A DNA stretch of 64,000 nt from positions 105,251-169,250 of the forward strand of contig NZ_CAUHPG010000002.1 in NCBI RefSeq assembly GCF_959608125.1, written 5' to 3'. Source of the stretch: an uncultured Slackia sp. (GTDB lineage: Bacteria; Actinomycetota; Coriobacteriia; Coriobacteriales; Eggerthellaceae). Of this stretch, positions 17,340 to 25,728 are shown piece after piece (the stretch's first letter is position 1; each line of letters begins with the position of its first letter). The notes below the pieces were generated by a model that worked only from the letters and a program-made list of their open reading frames with translations, did not search any database and was not told the DNA's origin. Made by a program: the position numbers and the translations under genes.

Positions 17340-18719
17340 ATGAAAACAGCTTCAGGCGATCGACCGAAAAAACGCAACGGCATCGACATGCTCCACGGCC
17401 CCCTTCTCGGGAAGATCATCGTATTCGCCGTGCCTCTCGCCTTGAGCAGCATTCTGCAGCAGCTTTTCAATTCCGCCGACGCCGTCTTCGCAGGCCGTTT
17501 CGTGGGCAATACCGCGCTTGCCGCCGTAGGAGGCGTCGCACCCGTCATATCGCTGCTCATCGGCCTTTTCGTCGGCCTGTCCATCGGATCGAACGTGGCG
17601 ATCGCAATCCGCATAGGGCATGGCGAGACGGCCAGAATCAAAGACGCCGTGCAGACCACGGCGGTGCTCGCCCTGGTCAGCTCGGCATTGCTCACGGCGT
17701 TCGGCGTATGCATAACCGACCCGATCCTCGACGCCGTGTCCATGCCTTCCGACGCTCGCGACGAAGCGGCGTGCTATCTGCGCATCTACTTCGCCGGCAT
17801 CGCCTTCTTCCTCATCTACAATTTCGGGTCGGCGGTGCTTCGAGCGAAGGGCGACACGCGCAGGCCCCTGTACGCCCTGGCCGTTGCCGTAGCCCTCAAC
17901 GTGGCGTTCAATTACGCGGCGGTCGTCGTGTTCGATGCGGGAGTGGCGGGCATAGCGATCGCAACGGACCTATCGAATGCGGCAAGCGCCATGCTCGTCG
18001 TATGGTTCCTCCTGCGCGAAGAAGAAGCCTTCAGGCTCGACCCGCGCAGACTCCGAATCGATTTCCCTTCGTTGAAGATGATCCTCTACATCGGCCTTCC
18101 CGCCGGGTTGCAAAGCGTCGTATTCTCGGTGTCAAACGTCATCATCCAGGCCTTCATCAACGGCTTCGGCACCGATGCCGCCGCAGGGTCTTCGGCGGCG
18201 ATGAACTTCGAATACTACACGTATTTCTTCGTGAGCGCCTTCGCCCAGGCGGCCGTCACCTTCGTCGGACAGAACTTCGCCGCCGAGAAATTCGACCGGT
18301 GCGATAAGGCCATGAAGCTCTGCTTGGCGGGCGCCATCGTATCCGCCGCCGCGCTGAGCGCCGTCTTCGTCGGCATGGAGGATCTCTCGCTCGGCATTTT
18401 CACCACCGAAGCAGCCGCGCTCGGATACGCCTCGATTCGCATGTGGCGCGTCGAGCTGCTGGAATGCATGACCGCCACGTACGAGGTGGCCGCAAGCGGC
18501 ATGCGCGGCATGGGGTGGTCGGTGACGCCGACCGTCGTCGTGATTCTCGGGTCGTGCGTGTTGAGGATCGCCTACGTCCTCACCCTGTTCCAAACGGCTC
18601 CGACCTTCGACCATCTCATGACGGTCTATCCTGTGACATGGGGAATAACCGGCGTTTCTATGATCGCGCTCTATCTTTTCGCACGAAAACGCTCCTACGC
18701 GCCGAAAAAAACGAGGTAG
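17340..18719 (+). CDS. MATE family efflux transporter
   Basis: 459 residues from the ATG at 17340 (GGAAAG about 8 nt upstream). It has twelve hydrophobic segments, with GPLLGKIIVFAVPLALSSIL and the LFNSADAVFAGRFVGNTALA block typical of MatE, repeated in the second half (IGLPAGLQSVVFSVSNVIIQ). MATE pumps expel drugs or metabolites in exchange for Na+ or H+. The substrate cannot be read. The usual length for the family is about 450. The gene stands before the short deformylase homologue with a 99-bp gap. Confidence 0.93.
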   Translation: MKTASGDRPKKRNGIDMLHGPLLGKIIVFAVPLALSSILQQLFNSADAVFAGRFVGNTALAAVGGVAPVISLLIGLFVGLSIGSNVAIAIRIGHGETARIKDAVQTTAVLALVSSALLTAFGVCITDPILDAVSMPSDARDEAACYLRIYFAGIAFFLIYNFGSAVLRAKGDTRRPLYALAVAVALNVAFNYAAVVVFDAGVAGIAIATDLSNAASAMLVVWFLLREEEAFRLDPRRLRIDFPSLKMILYIGLPAGLQSVVFSVSNVIIQAFINGFGTDAAAGSSAAMNFEYYTYFFVSAFAQAAVTFVGQNFAAEKFDRCDKAMKLCLAGAIVSAAALSAVFVGMEDLSLGIFTTEAAALGYASIRMWRVELLECMTATYEVAASGMRGMGWSVTPTVVVILGSCVLRIAYVLTLFQTAPTFDHLMTVYPVTWGITGVSMIALYLFARKRSYAPKKTR

Positions 18720-18818
18720 GCGGCCCCGCGCCGGCGCATCGGCCGCAAGTCGGAGCGGCGGCGGCGAAAGCGTGATACCATAGCCGGACGATTCGAAACC
18801 CTACGGGAAGGACATCCC

Positions 18819-19238
18819 ATGATCAAAGAGCTCGTGAAAGACGAAGCGATCCTGACCAAACCGTGCGAGAAGGCCACCCCGGCCGACGAGCGGATCGCCC
18901 AGGACCTGGTGGACACCCTGCTCGCCACCGAAGGCGCGGCATGCCTGGCGGCCAACCAGATCGGCGAGGCCAAGGCCGTCGTCGCCTACCTCGACGAGCA
19001 GGACCGACCGCACGTCATGTACAACCCCAAGCTCCTGCTGGGCCTGGGCGCATTCAGGGCCGAAGAAGGCTGCCTGACCCGCGATGAAGCAAGCATCACC
19101 ACGCGCTACGACCGCGCCAAGATTTCCTACCACGAGCTGGTGGACGGCGAGATGAAGCTGCGCAAGGAGGATTTCCAGGGCTGGACCGCCCAGATGCTGC
19201 AGCACATGATCGACCACTGCAAAGGCAAGCTCATCTAA
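18819..19238 (+). CDS. Short peptide deformylase homologue, catalytic Glu missing
   Basis: 139 residues, the size of the short Firmicute-type PDF group. Motif 1 reads AACLAANQ (residues 40-47) in place of GxGLAAxQ, motif 2 is EEGCLT with Cys85 kept, and motif 3 is QHMIDH at 128-133. The metal-binding His129 and His133 remain, but the Glu that should follow the first His is Met130 (codon ATG, clear in the sequence). PDF removes formyl from nascent Met, and this Glu is the general base, so the protein is probably weak or inactive and a genuine def should exist elsewhere. GGAAGG precedes the ATG. A terminator follows. Confidence 0.85.
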   Translation: MIKELVKDEAILTKPCEKATPADERIAQDLVDTLLATEGAACLAANQIGEAKAVVAYLDEQDRPHVMYNPKLLLGLGAFRAEEGCLTRDEASITTRYDRAKISYHELVDGEMKLRKEDFQGWTAQMLQHMIDHCKGKLI

Positions 19239-19266
19239 CGGCTTCACGCGAAACCAACGACGACGT

Positions 19267-19305
19267 AAGGCGCGCGGCTTCGGCTGCGCGCCTTTTCTTT
19301 TCTTC
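19267..19305 (+). terminator. Intrinsic terminator after the deformylase homologue
   Basis: Stem AAGGCGCGC (19267-19275) with GCGCGCCTT (19286-19294) followed by TTCTTTTCTT on the plus strand. Confidence 0.85.
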
Positions 19306-19344
19306 GCCTTGGCGCCGCACGAAGCGGCCGTTCGCCGGATAGGG

Positions 19345-19450
19345 TGAAATTGAACCGAATCGTAAGTAAGTTCAATTTCATCTGTGCTAGACTGCACGAA
19401 AATTGAACTTATATGAACGAAATTGAACTTTTAGCTTTATCCGGTTCAAT
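19345..19450 (+). promoter_or_regulatory. Array of TTGAAC operator-like repeats upstream of the HTH-aminotransferase gene
   Basis: Perfect inverted repeat TGAAATTGAAC (19345-19355) and GTTCAATTTCA (19370-19380). Two direct copies of AATTGAACTT follow at 19401-19410 and 19421-19430, exactly 20 bp apart, and a reverse copy GGTTCAAT is at 19443-19450. Five hits of the same core in about 100 bp right before an HTH-bearing gene suggests auto-regulation. Confidence 0.7.
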
Positions 19451-19470
19451 CCGACCGCAAAGGAGGGTCC

Positions 19471-21108
19471 GTGACTTCCGAGACCTTTTCCGACCGTTTG
19501 AAAAACGCCATGGCCGACGCGGGCATGAAGCAGACCGATTTAATCGGCGCCGCCGCCGCGCGTGGATCGAAGCTCGGCAAAAGCCAGGTGAGCCAATACG
19601 TCAGCGGCAAGACCATTCCGCGCAAAGACGTAGCGGCTCTGATTGCGGCGATCCTCGATGTAGACGATGCATGGCTTCTGCGCGGCACCGACGGCGAAAA
19701 GCCCGCCCTGCCGCCGCGCCGCGCCGCCGCACGCAACGCCACGCAAGCCGCCCGCACGGAGCGCGCAGAGGCCCCGAGCGCCGCGCAGCGATCAGAACCC
19801 GGAAAAGCGCCCGATACGCGAGCCGACGCGCGGCCTGCGACCGCCGACGACCCGAACCAGCCCTCCCCTTCTTCTTCAAGGAGCCCCCAGATGCGTGAAT
19901 TCAAGAAATCGTCCAAGCTCGACAACGTGCTCTACGACGTGCGAGGCCCGGTCGTCGACGAAGCGGCCCGTCTCGAGCGCGAAGGCCAGCACATCCTCAA
20001 GCTCAACATCGGCAACCCGGCGCCGTTCGGATTCCGCACGCCCGACGAGGTTATCGCCGACATGCGCATGCAGCTGCCCGAATGCGAAGGCTATTCCGAC
20101 TCGCGCGGCCTGTTCTCGGCGCGCAAGGCGATCATGCAGTATGCCCAGATCAAGCACATCCCCAACGTGGACATGGATTCGATTTATACCGGCAACGGCG
20201 TATCCGAGCTTATCCAGATGTGCATGCAAGCCCTTCTGGACACCGGCGACGAGATTTTGATCCCCTCGCCCGATTACCCGCTGTGGACCGCGTGCGCCAC
20301 GCTGGCAGGCGGCACGCCTGTGCACTATCTGTGCGACGAGCAGGCCGACTGGTATCCCGACATCGCCGACATGGAAAGCAAGATCACCCCACGCACCAAG
20401 GCGCTCGTCATCATCAACCCCAACAACCCCACCGGCGCCGTGTATCCGCGCGAGGTGCTCGAGGAAATCGTCGAAGTGGCGCGCAAGCACCAGCTCATGA
20501 TCTTCTCCGACGAAATCTACGATCGCCTGGTCATGGACGGCGAGGAGCACATCTCGATCGCGTCGCTCGCCCCCGACCTGTTCTGCGTCACGTTCTCGGG
20601 CCTGTCGAAATCGCACATGATCGCGGGCTATCGCGTGGGCTGGATGATCATGTCGGGCGAAAAGCGCTGCGCGCGCGACTTCATGCTGGGCATCAATATG
20701 CTTTCGAACATGCGCCTGTGCTCCAACGTGCCCGCGCAGTCCATCGTGCAGACGGCCCTCGGCGGACACCAGAGCGTCAAAGACTATGTGGTGCCGGGCG
20801 GCCGCATCTACGAGCAGCGCGAGTTCGTCTACAACGCCCTGAAAGACATCGAAGGCATCTCGGTGGTCAAGCCGAAGGCGGCGTTCTACATCTTCCCCAA
20901 AATCGACGTGAAGAAGTTCAACATCACCGACGACGAGCAGTTCGCGCTCGACCTGCTGCATCAGAAGAAGATTCTCATCACACGCGGCCAGGGCTTCAAT
21001 TGGCACAAACCCGACCACTTCCGCATCGTGTATCTGCCGCGCATCGAAGTGCTGGCCGAGGCCATGGACAGCCTGCAAGACTTCTTCGCCCACTATCGTC
21101 AGCGTTAA
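19471..21108 (+). CDS. HTH (XRE) domain fused to alanine-type aminotransferase
   Basis: 545 residues from the GTG at 19471 (AAGGAGG 4 nt upstream). Residues 1-75 form an XRE HTH (LKNAMADAGMKQTDLIGAAA, then SQVSQYVSGKTIPRKD). A disordered, Ala/Pro-rich linker (about 76-140) follows. From residue 141 it is a class I/II PLP aminotransferase: NIGNPAPFGF, TGNGVSELIQM, SPDYPLWTA, NPNNPTGAVYP, SDEIYDRLV and the PLP Lys in FSGLSKSHMIAGYRVGW. It resembles AlaA/AlaT enzymes that make alanine from pyruvate and glutamate. An internal ATG with its own ribosome site could make the enzyme alone. The fusion suggests metabolic sensing by a transcription factor. Confidence 0.93.
   Translation: MTSETFSDRLKNAMADAGMKQTDLIGAAAARGSKLGKSQVSQYVSGKTIPRKDVAALIAAILDVDDAWLLRGTDGEKPALPPRRAAARNATQAARTERAEAPSAAQRSEPGKAPDTRADARPATADDPNQPSPSSSRSPQMREFKKSSKLDNVLYDVRGPVVDEAARLEREGQHILKLNIGNPAPFGFRTPDEVIADMRMQLPECEGYSDSRGLFSARKAIMQYAQIKHIPNVDMDSIYTGNGVSELIQMCMQALLDTGDEILIPSPDYPLWTACATLAGGTPVHYLCDEQADWYPDIADMESKITPRTKALVIINPNNPTGAVYPREVLEEIVEVARKHQLMIFSDEIYDRLVMDGEEHISIASLAPDLFCVTFSGLSKSHMIAGYRVGWMIMSGEKRCARDFMLGINMLSNMRLCSNVPAQSIVQTALGGHQSVKDYVVPGGRIYEQREFVYNALKDIEGISVVKPKAAFYIFPKIDVKKFNITDDEQFALDLLHQKKILITRGQGFNWHKPDHFRIVYLPRIEVLAEAMDSLQDFFAHYRQR
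19878..19893 (+). promoter_or_regulatory. Internal ribosome site and start inside the HTH-aminotransferase gene
   Basis: AAGGAG (19878-19883), 7 nt, then ATG at 19891, in frame (codon 141). It sits exactly at the linker/enzyme boundary, so translation from here would yield a 405-residue stand-alone aminotransferase. Confidence 0.6.
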
Positions 21109-21157
21109 ACGCGACGCCCCGTATAAGCGGTCCGCAAGAGGCCCGCAAGCGACCGAA

Positions 21158-21196
21158 GCCCGCGTCCTGGAAACAAATCCAGGACGCGGGCTTTTT
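21158..21196 (+). terminator. Intrinsic terminator after the HTH-aminotransferase gene
   Basis: 13-bp stem GCCCGCGTCCTGG (21158-21170) with CCAGGACGCGGGC (21179-21191), then TTTTT. Confidence 0.92.
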
Positions 21197-21316
21197 CCAT
21201 GCGCACGGCAACCGTCCGAAACGTCCGACGAAACAAGAACCCCGAATACGAGGTCGGGAATTTCTTAGGGAAAAATCGAGGCGTTACGCGAACGGAAGCG
21301 ACATACGTTCCATAAC

Positions 21317-21343
21317 GAAAAAGAGCCGCCGAAGCGACTCTTT
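21317..21343 (-). terminator. Terminator of the tRNA-Asp gene
   Basis: On the minus strand AAGAGTCGC and GCGGCTCTT pair around TTCG (one G:U), then TTT follows. It lies 11 nt after the tRNA 3' end. Confidence 0.7.
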
Positions 21344-21353
21344 CGAATTCAGA

Positions 21354-21430
<77 letters not shown>

Positions 21431-21550
21431 GTGTTGTTTGTTGCCGTTGCAACGAGTTGTTAGTATACAGAAGCCTTACCCATATGCCAAGAGAAATTTT
21501 AAAATTTTTTCGACTTTCTTTTCTGCCCCTCGGAAGGCCCCGCCGCAACG

Positions 21551-21582
21551 CAAAAAGGGCCGCCGAACGAACGGCGGCCCTC
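21551..21582 (-). terminator. Intrinsic terminator after brnQ
   Basis: 9-bp stem GGGCCGCCG (21557-21565) with CGGCGGCCC (21572-21580), and five T on the minus strand. Confidence 0.88.
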
Positions 21583-21598
21583 AGGCTTGAGCATATGC

Positions 21599-22924
21599 TT
21601 ACGCGCGCTTCTTCTCGATCGAAGAATGCAGCGCGCCGACGCAGGCGGCGATGACGGCTACGCCGATCCATCCCAGACCCATATCGGCGCCCGGCAGCGC
21701 ATCCAGGAAGATCCACATGTCGGGAGCGAACGCATCGCGCAGCGCCACAATGACGCTGACGACCGTCGTGGACAGCACGACCCACGGCCACATGCGGGGC
21801 GACTTGTCGCACACGCTGTGGGCAAGGCCCATGACCATCATGGCGATGGCCGGCGGATACAGAGCGCCCAGCAGCGGAGCGGAGAACATCAGAATCGAAT
21901 CGAGACCGACCAGCGAAACGCAACAGCTGAACACCGCGAAGATAGCGGCCCAGACAGGCAGCGGAACGCGAGGGCACACCTCGGAAAAGTACTCGGAGCA
22001 GCACGAAATGAGACCCGTGCACACGTTCAGGCAAGCCAGCAGGAAGATCGCGGCCACGATGACGGAGCCTGCGGCACCGAAGTGCAGGTTGGCGGAAGCG
22101 GCCAGAATCTCGGCGCCGTTGGCGGCGTCGGGCATGGACGACGCCATGGAAAGGCCCACGAAAGACAGGCCGCAGTACACGGCGGCCATGAGGACACCCG
22201 CGATGATGCCCGCGACGGAAATGGCGCCCGTCACCTTCTTGGGGTCGGTGACGCCGTGCTCTTTCACGTTGGAAGCGACCACGATGCCGAAGCACAGGGC
22301 GGCAAGCAGGTCCATGGTCTGATAGCCCGCCAAAAAGCCCTCGGACACGGCGTTTCCGTCATACGGAGCGCGCGGCGCCGGCGCGTCGGCCGCACCCGCG
22401 AACAGAGCCGCACCCACCACGAGCGCGATCAGGACGATCAACGCGGGAGCGGAGAAACGGCCCAGGATACGCGACAACATGCCGGGGCGAAGCGCCAGGA
22501 AGAACGCGATGGCGAAGAACACCACCGAGAACACCGCGGCGACCACGAACGAGTCGCCGCCCGGGATCAGAGGCTTCACCATCTCGAACGCCGTGGTAGA
22601 CGTACGCGGAATGGCCAGGAAGGGGCCGATGGTCAGATAGACCGTCGCGATGAACACCGATGCGAACAGAGGATGCACGCGACCGGCAAGCTGACGGATA
22701 TCGCCCACCAGGGCCACCGCGATGATGCCCAGTACGGGCAGGCCGATGCCTGCCACCAAGAAGCCCGCCGTGGCGGGGGCGGCGTCGGTACCCGCCTGCA
22801 AGCCCAACAGCGGCGGCAGGATCAGATTGCCTGCGCCGAAGAACATCGAGAACAGCATGCCGCCGAGCATCAGCAGCTGCATGCGGCTCATTCCGCCTTT
22901 TTTCGCTTCGTTTGTTTTTTCCAC
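21599..22924 (-). CDS. brnQ: Branched-chain amino acid transport protein (BrnQ/LIV-II)
   Basis: 441 residues from a GTG at 22924 with AGGAAGTGGGG upstream. The start LLMLGGMLFSMFFGAGNLIL is the hallmark of the LIVCS family (TMS 1, FGAGN). Ten to twelve hydrophobic segments follow, with FLAIPRTSTTAFEM typical of BrnQ. It imports Leu, Ile and Val with Na+ or H+. It is monocistronic, with its own terminator, and is divergent from a lipoprotein gene. An AT-rich patch near 23150-23185 probably carries its promoter. Confidence 0.93.
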   Translation of the reverse strand: MEKTNEAKKGGMSRMQLLMLGGMLFSMFFGAGNLILPPLLGLQAGTDAAPATAGFLVAGIGLPVLGIIAVALVGDIRQLAGRVHPLFASVFIATVYLTIGPFLAIPRTSTTAFEMVKPLIPGGDSFVVAAVFSVVFFAIAFFLALRPGMLSRILGRFSAPALIVLIALVVGAALFAGAADAPAPRAPYDGNAVSEGFLAGYQTMDLLAALCFGIVVASNVKEHGVTDPKKVTGAISVAGIIAGVLMAAVYCGLSFVGLSMASSMPDAANGAEILAASANLHFGAAGSVIVAAIFLLACLNVCTGLISCCSEYFSEVCPRVPLPVWAAIFAVFSCCVSLVGLDSILMFSAPLLGALYPPAIAMMVMGLAHSVCDKSPRMWPWVVLSTTVVSVIVALRDAFAPDMWIFLDALPGADMGLGWIGVAVIAACVGALHSSIEKKRA

Positions 22925-23417
22925 GAATCCCCACTTCCTCTTGCATTGCAGTGCTTATCGCGCATCCGCACGCGGCCGGTCGCATGCAGGCCGCAAACGT
23001 CTACGCGCGATAGCCGCACGGTAGAACATCCGTCGAAGCCGCAAACCCTCGCCGCATCGGACGGCCGGGCCCTGCAAGCCCGACGCACCAATGACCTCCG
23101 GCGAACACGCATTGCGTTCGGCTCCCGACGGATACAGAAGTCGAGGCCGAACCGTATTGATAGATACAACCTTTCTTTATATATCAAGTTCGCCGCTCGA
23201 GGAAACCCCATTCGTAAAACGATACGGTCCGCGCGGAAAATAGCGGATGAAAAAATATGACGACGAAGGAGGCGCCGCGGCTTTCACGGCACGCAACGAT
23301 TCATGCGAATCCGTTGCTCGGCGAATACCTCGACGAATAGCGTCCCGAGCCCTGAACCAGCGTGTATATTCCGCGCATCATGCGATTTCGCAGCCAAAAC
23401 CGCTGAATGGGGCAGCT
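22925..23417. other. Intergenic region between brnQ and lipoprotein gene
   Basis: 493 bp between divergent genes. An AT-rich patch (about 23155-23185, TTTATATATCAAG) may be promoter sequence. I see no tRNA, operator with clear symmetry or credible small gene. The plus-strand frame of the lipoprotein stays open back to 23247, where ATGAAAAAATATGACG lacks a ribosome site. Confidence 0.4.
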
Positions 23418-24488
23418 ATGCCGTACAGCACCGCTCGCCGTTCAAAGGCGCTCTGCGTATTTCTCGCAGCAGCGCTCGCCCTTGCGTTCACGCCCATCGC
23501 CGGCTGCAAGAGCGAAGAGCCTCTAGACAACAAGACGGAGGAAACACCCGCGAAGACCGAGCCCGCGGCCGCACAGCCGACGAGCGCATCGGAAGACCCT
23601 GGCGGAAACGCCAATGCGGTGACGCTCGAACGCAACGACACGTCCGATATCGATGCCGCGCTTCTGGCGCAATACGAAGAAGCCGAGAAAGCCGGCGTTC
23701 GTTTCGAAGAAATCGCAGACGACGGCTCCGTCACGGTCGACATGACCCTGCATAACGACGAAGACCCCGTTGAGGCGAGAAATCTGGCCGTTACGGTGCT
23801 CGCACCCGACGGCACCCGCCAAGACCTTCCCAACGCCCAGGTGAAAACCGACGGCGAAGGCAATGCATCGCTCACGCTGGACGCGGCCCACCTCAACGAC
23901 GTCGTCAACGCCGACCAGGCCGAATCCGACGACGGTGCCGAAGACAGCGGCCTTGCGAAGCCCACCGGCAAGGCGTACTTCTGCTACACGACCAACGAGT
24001 GGTACACCTTCTGCACGGGCAGCATGTCCACCGTGAAATGGGATCGCGCCTTCGCCAAATCGAAGAAGAGGGGCCGCACGTTCGACTACGATGCGGACAT
24101 GCCCTTCATCGCTTGGCACAACGACTCCGCCTCGCCGAAGCGGGAGTCGATCCATATGTCCACGACCGGCGCCAAATCGCTTGTAGCTCGCTCGGCAGGC
24201 AACCGCTCCCTGCATTCCGAAATCGCGATGTTTTATCCCGATATGCCACGATACATCCTTACCAGCGTCAGCCTTGACCTGAAACCCGCAGCCCAGCCGA
24301 AGAACAACAACATCTGGCGCAGCGACACGTTCGATAGGACCTCTGACAGCGTCACGGAGCTCAAGGAGAACATGGTTCATTTCGACGGCTATATCAACAG
24401 CTGGGCATTCAAGAAGAGCGAGAAAGTCAGCAAATCCAGCACGGATATGGCCGACATGGCGGTCATCGAGAAGGTCACTCTCAAGTAG
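23418..24488 (+). CDS. Secreted lipoprotein of unknown function
   Basis: 356 residues from the ATG at 23418 (MPYSTARRSKALCVF), chosen because it gives a normal signal sequence; only GGGG lies upstream. A hydrophobic stretch and the lipobox IAGC at about 26-29 give a lipid anchor. Acidic, Thr/Glu-rich linker to about residue 60, then a domain with VRFEEIADDGSVTVDMTLHN and a Gly/Asp repeat-like region (APDGTRQDLPNAQVKTDGEG) resembling an Ig-like or big-domain fold. The C-terminal half contains paired Cys (FCYTTNEWYTFC) and a domain I do not recognise. A strong terminator follows. Confidence 0.75.
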   Translation: MPYSTARRSKALCVFLAAALALAFTPIAGCKSEEPLDNKTEETPAKTEPAAAQPTSASEDPGGNANAVTLERNDTSDIDAALLAQYEEAEKAGVRFEEIADDGSVTVDMTLHNDEDPVEARNLAVTVLAPDGTRQDLPNAQVKTDGEGNASLTLDAAHLNDVVNADQAESDDGAEDSGLAKPTGKAYFCYTTNEWYTFCTGSMSTVKWDRAFAKSKKRGRTFDYDADMPFIAWHNDSASPKRESIHMSTTGAKSLVARSAGNRSLHSEIAMFYPDMPRYILTSVSLDLKPAAQPKNNNIWRSDTFDRTSDSVTELKENMVHFDGYINSWAFKKSEKVSKSSTDMADMAVIEKVTLK

Positions 24489-24541
24489 CATGCCGCTTCG
24501 AGCGTTTTTTCACGCGGAGCCAGACGGTGCCGTGCAAGGCG

Positions 24542-24577
24542 AAGGCCTCCCCGCCGATCGGCGGGGAGGCCTTTTCT
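24542..24577 (+). terminator. Terminator after the lipoprotein gene
   Basis: A perfect 32-bp palindrome (24542-24573, arms AAGGCCTCCCCGCCGA and its complement) followed by TT on the plus strand. Confidence 0.85.
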
Positions 24578-24659
24578 CCGCCTATGTTCTTTTAGCGGGA
24601 TCGTCGACAGCTTGACGCGCAAGACCGCCCGGGACAGTACGAGAGCGCGATCGGGGCAT

Positions 24660-24682
24660 AAAAAAGGGCGCCTAGAGCGCCC
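24660..24682 (-). terminator. Terminator overlapping the stop of the 71-residue gene
   Basis: 6-bp stem GGGCGC (24666-24671) with GCGCCC (24677-24682) and six T on the minus strand. The TAG stop (24672-24674) falls in the loop. Confidence 0.75.
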
Positions 24683-24887
24683 CGTTAGCCATTTCCCAGT
24701 TATTCAGAAAGGCTTCTTTATCCTCGTACGGACAACGGCATTTATCCTTGCCGTCAGTAACCTCGACCCAAAAACCGTCGCGACCGTATTTCCTGTCGAG
24801 CGGGACGATTTCGTACACCTGACCGGGTTCGAGGCTCACGCCGGTAATCAAGGAGCGCCTGCCTTTATACCTCATCAGTTCGCTCAT
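24672..24887 (-). CDS. Small hypothetical protein, 71 residues
   Basis: 71 residues with a good ribosome site (AAAGGCAGG upstream of the ATG). The sequence MRYKGRRSLITGVSLEPGQV, then GRDGFWVEVTDGKDKCRCPY, looks like a short SH3-like barrel with a C-x-C pair, ending in EAFLNNWE. It has no membrane segment or known catalytic motif. It lies alone between the lipoprotein gene and the tRNA cluster with its own terminator, so it is probably a true gene. No function can be assigned. Confidence 0.6.
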   Translation of the reverse strand: MSELMRYKGRRSLITGVSLEPGQVYEIVPLDRKYGRDGFWVEVTDGKDKCRCPYEDKEAFLNNWEMANGAL

Positions 24888-25087
24888 TGCTCGCCTGCCT
24901 TTCTCAACCTGTCAGCACGGAAACCCTGCATCTTCTTTGACAACGAACCGCGATTTTACATGCAGAGAGCCCCCTGTTGCAAGCATTCTGTAACAAAGCT
25001 CCCTGAATGTATACATTAACGGTTCGTTTTGATGGTTCGGAACAGTATACGGCGTTTTCGCCGCCATGCGATCCGAACAATTAAAAA

Positions 25088-25113
25088 GGGCTGGAAACTT
25101 TCGCCTCCAGCCC
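25088..25113 (-). terminator. Terminator after tRNA-Lys
   Basis: GGGCTGGA (25088-25095) pairs with TCCAGCCC (25106-25113); five T follow on the minus strand. Confidence 0.85.
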
Positions 25114-25123
25114 TGTTGCTATC

Positions 25124-25199
25124 TGGTGGATCGTCGGGGACTCGAACCCCGGACCTTGGGATTAAGAGTCCCCTGCTCTACCAACTAAGCTAACGATCC
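25124..25199 (-). tRNA. tRNA-Lys(CTT)
   Basis: 76 nt with CCA. The acceptor GGATCGT pairs with ACGATCC; the anticodon stem GGGGA/TCCCA encloses CTCTTAA, anticodon CTT. Confidence 0.96.
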
Positions 25200-25295
25200 G
25201 AAAAAGCATATGTAAAGGTTCTGCACTTCGTGGCTGAAGCGCTTGGCTATTGTGGACTATTCTTTCGAATTACGCAAGAGCCAATTTAAAAAATC

Positions 25296-25373
25296 TGGGG
25301 TGGGTGATCGGATTCGAACCGACGACCTCCAGAGCCACAATCTGGCGCCCTAACCAACTAGGCCACACCCACC
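25296..25373 (-). tRNA. tRNA-His(GTG)
   Basis: 78 nt including the extra G(-1) and encoded CCA. The acceptor GTGGGTG pairs with CACCCAC; the anticodon loop TTGTGGC carries anticodon GTG. It shares a strand with tRNA-Lys and lies about 100 bp upstream of it. Confidence 0.95.
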
Positions 25374-25545
25374 ACGTCACACGCAATGTGCAAGTGGATA
25401 ATATACAGACCTCTTTACCGTTTTGCAAGAGCATTTTTCAATTATTTCCTTTTTTTGTTTCCGCTATAATAAAGAGCCGCACGCATTCGTCCTCTTCATC
25501 AACGACTCGCCGTGCCCAAGGTCGCGCATCGATCGCGTCCGTCAC

Positions 25546-25621
25546 GCCCCCGTGGCTCAATGGATAGAGCACCGGACTTCTAATCCGATGGTTGTGGGTT
25601 CGAATCCCGCCGGGGGCGCCA
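25546..25621 (+). tRNA. tRNA-Arg(TCT)
   Basis: 76 nt with CCA. The acceptor GCCCCCG pairs with CGGGGGC; the anticodon stem CCGGA/TCCGA encloses CTTCTAA, anticodon TCT. Confidence 0.96.
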
Positions 25622-25633
25622 TATAAAACCCGC

Positions 25634-25666
25634 AAGGCCTCTCCGCTGCATCGGAGAGGCCTTTCT
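25634..25666. terminator. Terminator between tRNA-Arg and the LysR gene
   Basis: 12-bp perfect stem AAGGCCTCTCCG (25634-25645) with its complement (25652-25663), followed by TCT on the plus strand. It could serve both convergent genes. Confidence 0.8.
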
Positions 25667-25728
25667 TGCAGAAAGAACCTTGAAAGCCGGGCAATACCCC
25701 TTCGCTACGAACCCGAGCGGCGGTCGGT

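Noticed and set aside
23247..23417. Longer N-terminus for the 356-residue lipoprotein
   Set aside because: The extra 57 residues would bury the signal peptide and lipobox inside the protein, and no ribosome site precedes the upstream ATG.
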